The notes beneath the pieces were generated by a model, which did no database searches, was not told where the DNA came from, and saw only the letters and a list, made by a program, of their open reading frames with translations. A stretch of 6,755 bases of DNA from JBMFOH01 sp049969715 [NCBI: bacterium] (GTDB taxonomy: Bacteria > DUMJ01). Of this stretch, positions 5,886-6,755 are shown piece by piece. The stretch is taken from positions 1-6,755 of the forward strand of contig JBMFOH010000049.1 of assembly GCA_049969715.1 (NCBI GenBank), in the 5' to 3' direction. The stretch's first letter is position 1; every line of letters begins with the position of its first letter. Both the position numbers and the translations under genes were made by a program.

Positions 5886-6663
5886 AATTTATGGCCTCTC
5901 TATAGGTATCAAATCCGAGGTCTACTCTTAGCCCCCTTATTGCCCTTCCAACATCTCCAGCTATTGCATAGCCATAACCTTCTATATAAAGCCTTTTCCC
6001 CAAGGGTATCACTGTAGGGTCAACCGCTACTACTCCATATCCTGCTTTCAATCCAATAGATGTATAACCACTTGCATATGGACCACAGCTTATAGGACCT
6101 GGATCATATCCGGTAGCTATCATATCCAGATAGGGTTTTCCGGCAAATTCCCCTCTTGAAGCTAACATATAACCACGACCTATATACTCTATCTGGGGTC
6201 TTGCCTGAGAAATCATAGTTACTTTAACCTTTTTTCTATCTAATACTATACTTCCCCTTCTATACTCTCTCCACAGTATCTCTATCTCACCAGACTTACC
6301 TGGTTCTACCTTTACTGCTCCATATGGCAATGAAGTACTATATCTTCTCTCGATAGGAAAAGAAACCTTTTGTCTCTCTTTTACCTCATACCACTTAGCT
6401 AATACTAAAGAGTAGGGTTTTTTATAAGACAGATCTATTTTGACAGGCTTTATTTGGAGTCCTAATCTTTCTATCTCTTTTCCCCCTTTTTCAGAGATAT
6501 AAACGACCTCTCTATTCTCTATTTTTTCTCTAACTTTATAGATATTTTCTATCCGATTTTCTATACTGAAGACCTCACCAATGACAAAATTTATCCCTAC
6601 AGATATCAAAAAGACAATAAAAAACTCTCTTACTCCCCTAATATTACTTTGAATCAGAACCAT
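5848..6663 (-). CDS. G5-3D domain cell-wall protein, YabE-like
   Basis: This 271-aa exported protein has a short basic N-terminus, a hydrophobic signal/anchor segment (about 14-30), a G5 domain (about 84-160) and a C-terminal 3D domain (about 178-270). The 3D domain shows the conserved acidic residues in VAVDPTVIPLG (Asp215), AGDVG (Asp237) and RVDLGFD (Asp248), a fold shared with MltA-type lytic transglycosylases. It is therefore a probable peptidoglycan-cleaving enzyme like YabE and resuscitation-promoting factor relatives. YabE is longer because of several DUF348 repeats, which are absent here. The usual DTGGAIKG reads DVGRAIRG. It sits in YabE's place before ksgA and is the first gene after the 5S rRNA. 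The ATG abuts a Shine-Dalgarno, so translation may start slightly downstream (CTG at 6657 or ATT at 6654). Confidence 0.88.
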   Translation of the reverse strand: MVLIQSNIRGVREFFIVFLISVGINFVIGEVFSIENRIENIYKVREKIENREVVYISEKGGKEIERLGLQIKPVKIDLSYKKPYSLVLAKWYEVKERQKVSFPIERRYSTSLPYGAVKVEPGKSGEIEILWREYRRGSIVLDRKKVKVTMISQARPQIEYIGRGYMLASRGEFAGKPYLDMIATGYDPGPISCGPYASGYTSIGLKAGYGVVAVDPTVIPLGKRLYIEGYGYAIAGDVGRAIRGLRVDLGFDTYREAINFGVRRVRVYILN

Positions 6664-6670
6664 CTCCTTT
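6664..6670 (-). promoter_or_regulatory. Shine-Dalgarno abutting the annotated ATG of the 3D-protein gene
   Basis: The minus strand reads AAAGGAG at 6670-6664 and is followed with no gap by ATG at 6663-6661. Normal spacing of 5-9 nt would instead favour CTG at 6657 (6 nt) or ATT at 6654 (9 nt), both in frame. An in-frame TAG just upstream excludes a start earlier than the ATG. Confidence 0.55.
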
Positions 6671-6674
6671 CGCT

Positions 6675-6683
6675 AAGAAAAAA
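6675..6683 (-). terminator. T-tract directly after 5S rRNA, possible weak terminator
   Basis: TTTTTTCTT follows the 3' end of the 5S sequence without a gap. The 3' strand of 5S terminal helix I, with its partner strand beyond the window, could serve as the stem of an intrinsic terminator here. Because the next gene begins about 20 nt after the 5S end, any termination would have to be partial if that gene is read from the rRNA promoter. Only half of the helix is visible. Confidence 0.3.
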
Positions 6684-6755
6684 GGACTCGGCAATGGCCT
6701 ACTCTCCCATAGGGTCTCCCCTATAGTACCATCGGCGCTGGAGGGCTTAACTATT
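6684..6755 (-). rRNA. rrf: 5S ribosomal RNA, 3' part (5' end outside window)
   Basis: Read on the minus strand, this holds the most conserved 3' half of bacterial 5S rRNA: AGCGCCGATGGTAC, then the helix IV hairpin TATAGGGGAGACCCTATG, then GGGAGAGTAGG and the terminal-helix strand ending GCCGAGTCC. About 72 nt of an expected 115-120 are inside the window, so the gene continues off the right edge. It is probably the last gene of a 16S-23S-5S operon. The precise 3' end is estimated from where the conserved helix gives way to the T run. Confidence 0.95.

Overview
The window looks like a piece of a monoderm, Firmicutes-type (Bacillota, clostridia-like) chromosome. It is AT-rich by eye, and isoleucine ATA and arginine AGA/AGG codons are frequent, which is common in AT-rich and thermophilic lineages. 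The main lineage evidence is gene content and order: a YabE-like G5-3D protein, KsgA, IspE, a MobA-like nucleotidyltransferase and a Bacillus-type PurR follow each other as in the B. subtilis yabE-rnmV-ksgA-yabG-veg-sspF-ispE-purR region. They are followed by a parvulin-type foldase and RqcP (YabO). I cannot name a genus.

Layout, read on the minus strand from right to left. The 3' part of a 5S rRNA gene (about 6684-6755) is the end of an rRNA operon entering from the right. Only about 20 nt separate it from the first of eight closely packed genes: the 3D wall protein (6663-5848), ksgA (5885-5070), ispE (5098-4229), the nucleotidyltransferase (4236-3481), purR (about 3500-2661), the membrane-anchored foldase (2638-1712), rqcP (1712-1449) and an MFS transporter (1468-257). 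Almost every junction overlaps and the only gap is 22 nt, so this is probably one transcription unit. It may be fed partly by rRNA-operon read-through. A terminator-like hairpin with a T7 tail lies exactly on the rqcP stop / transporter start and may attenuate the last gene.

Functionally the cluster joins ribosome biogenesis and quality control (KsgA, RqcP), isoprenoid precursor synthesis (IspE), purine control by PRPP (PurR), extracytoplasmic protein folding (parvulin foldase) and cell-wall remodelling (G5-3D protein). The transporter and the nucleotidyltransferase have no assigned substrate.

The left end (1-190) is different. On the plus strand, a 77-bp sequence occurs twice with a 113-bp period. 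The complete unit carries a near-perfect Shine-Dalgarno and a 26-codon ORF for a very hydrophobic peptide with a basic N-terminus. The first copy is cut by the window edge but is identical over all that can be seen. This tandem mini-gene is the least explained and most interesting element in the window. An inverted repeat at 211-243 separates it from the convergent minus-strand operon.
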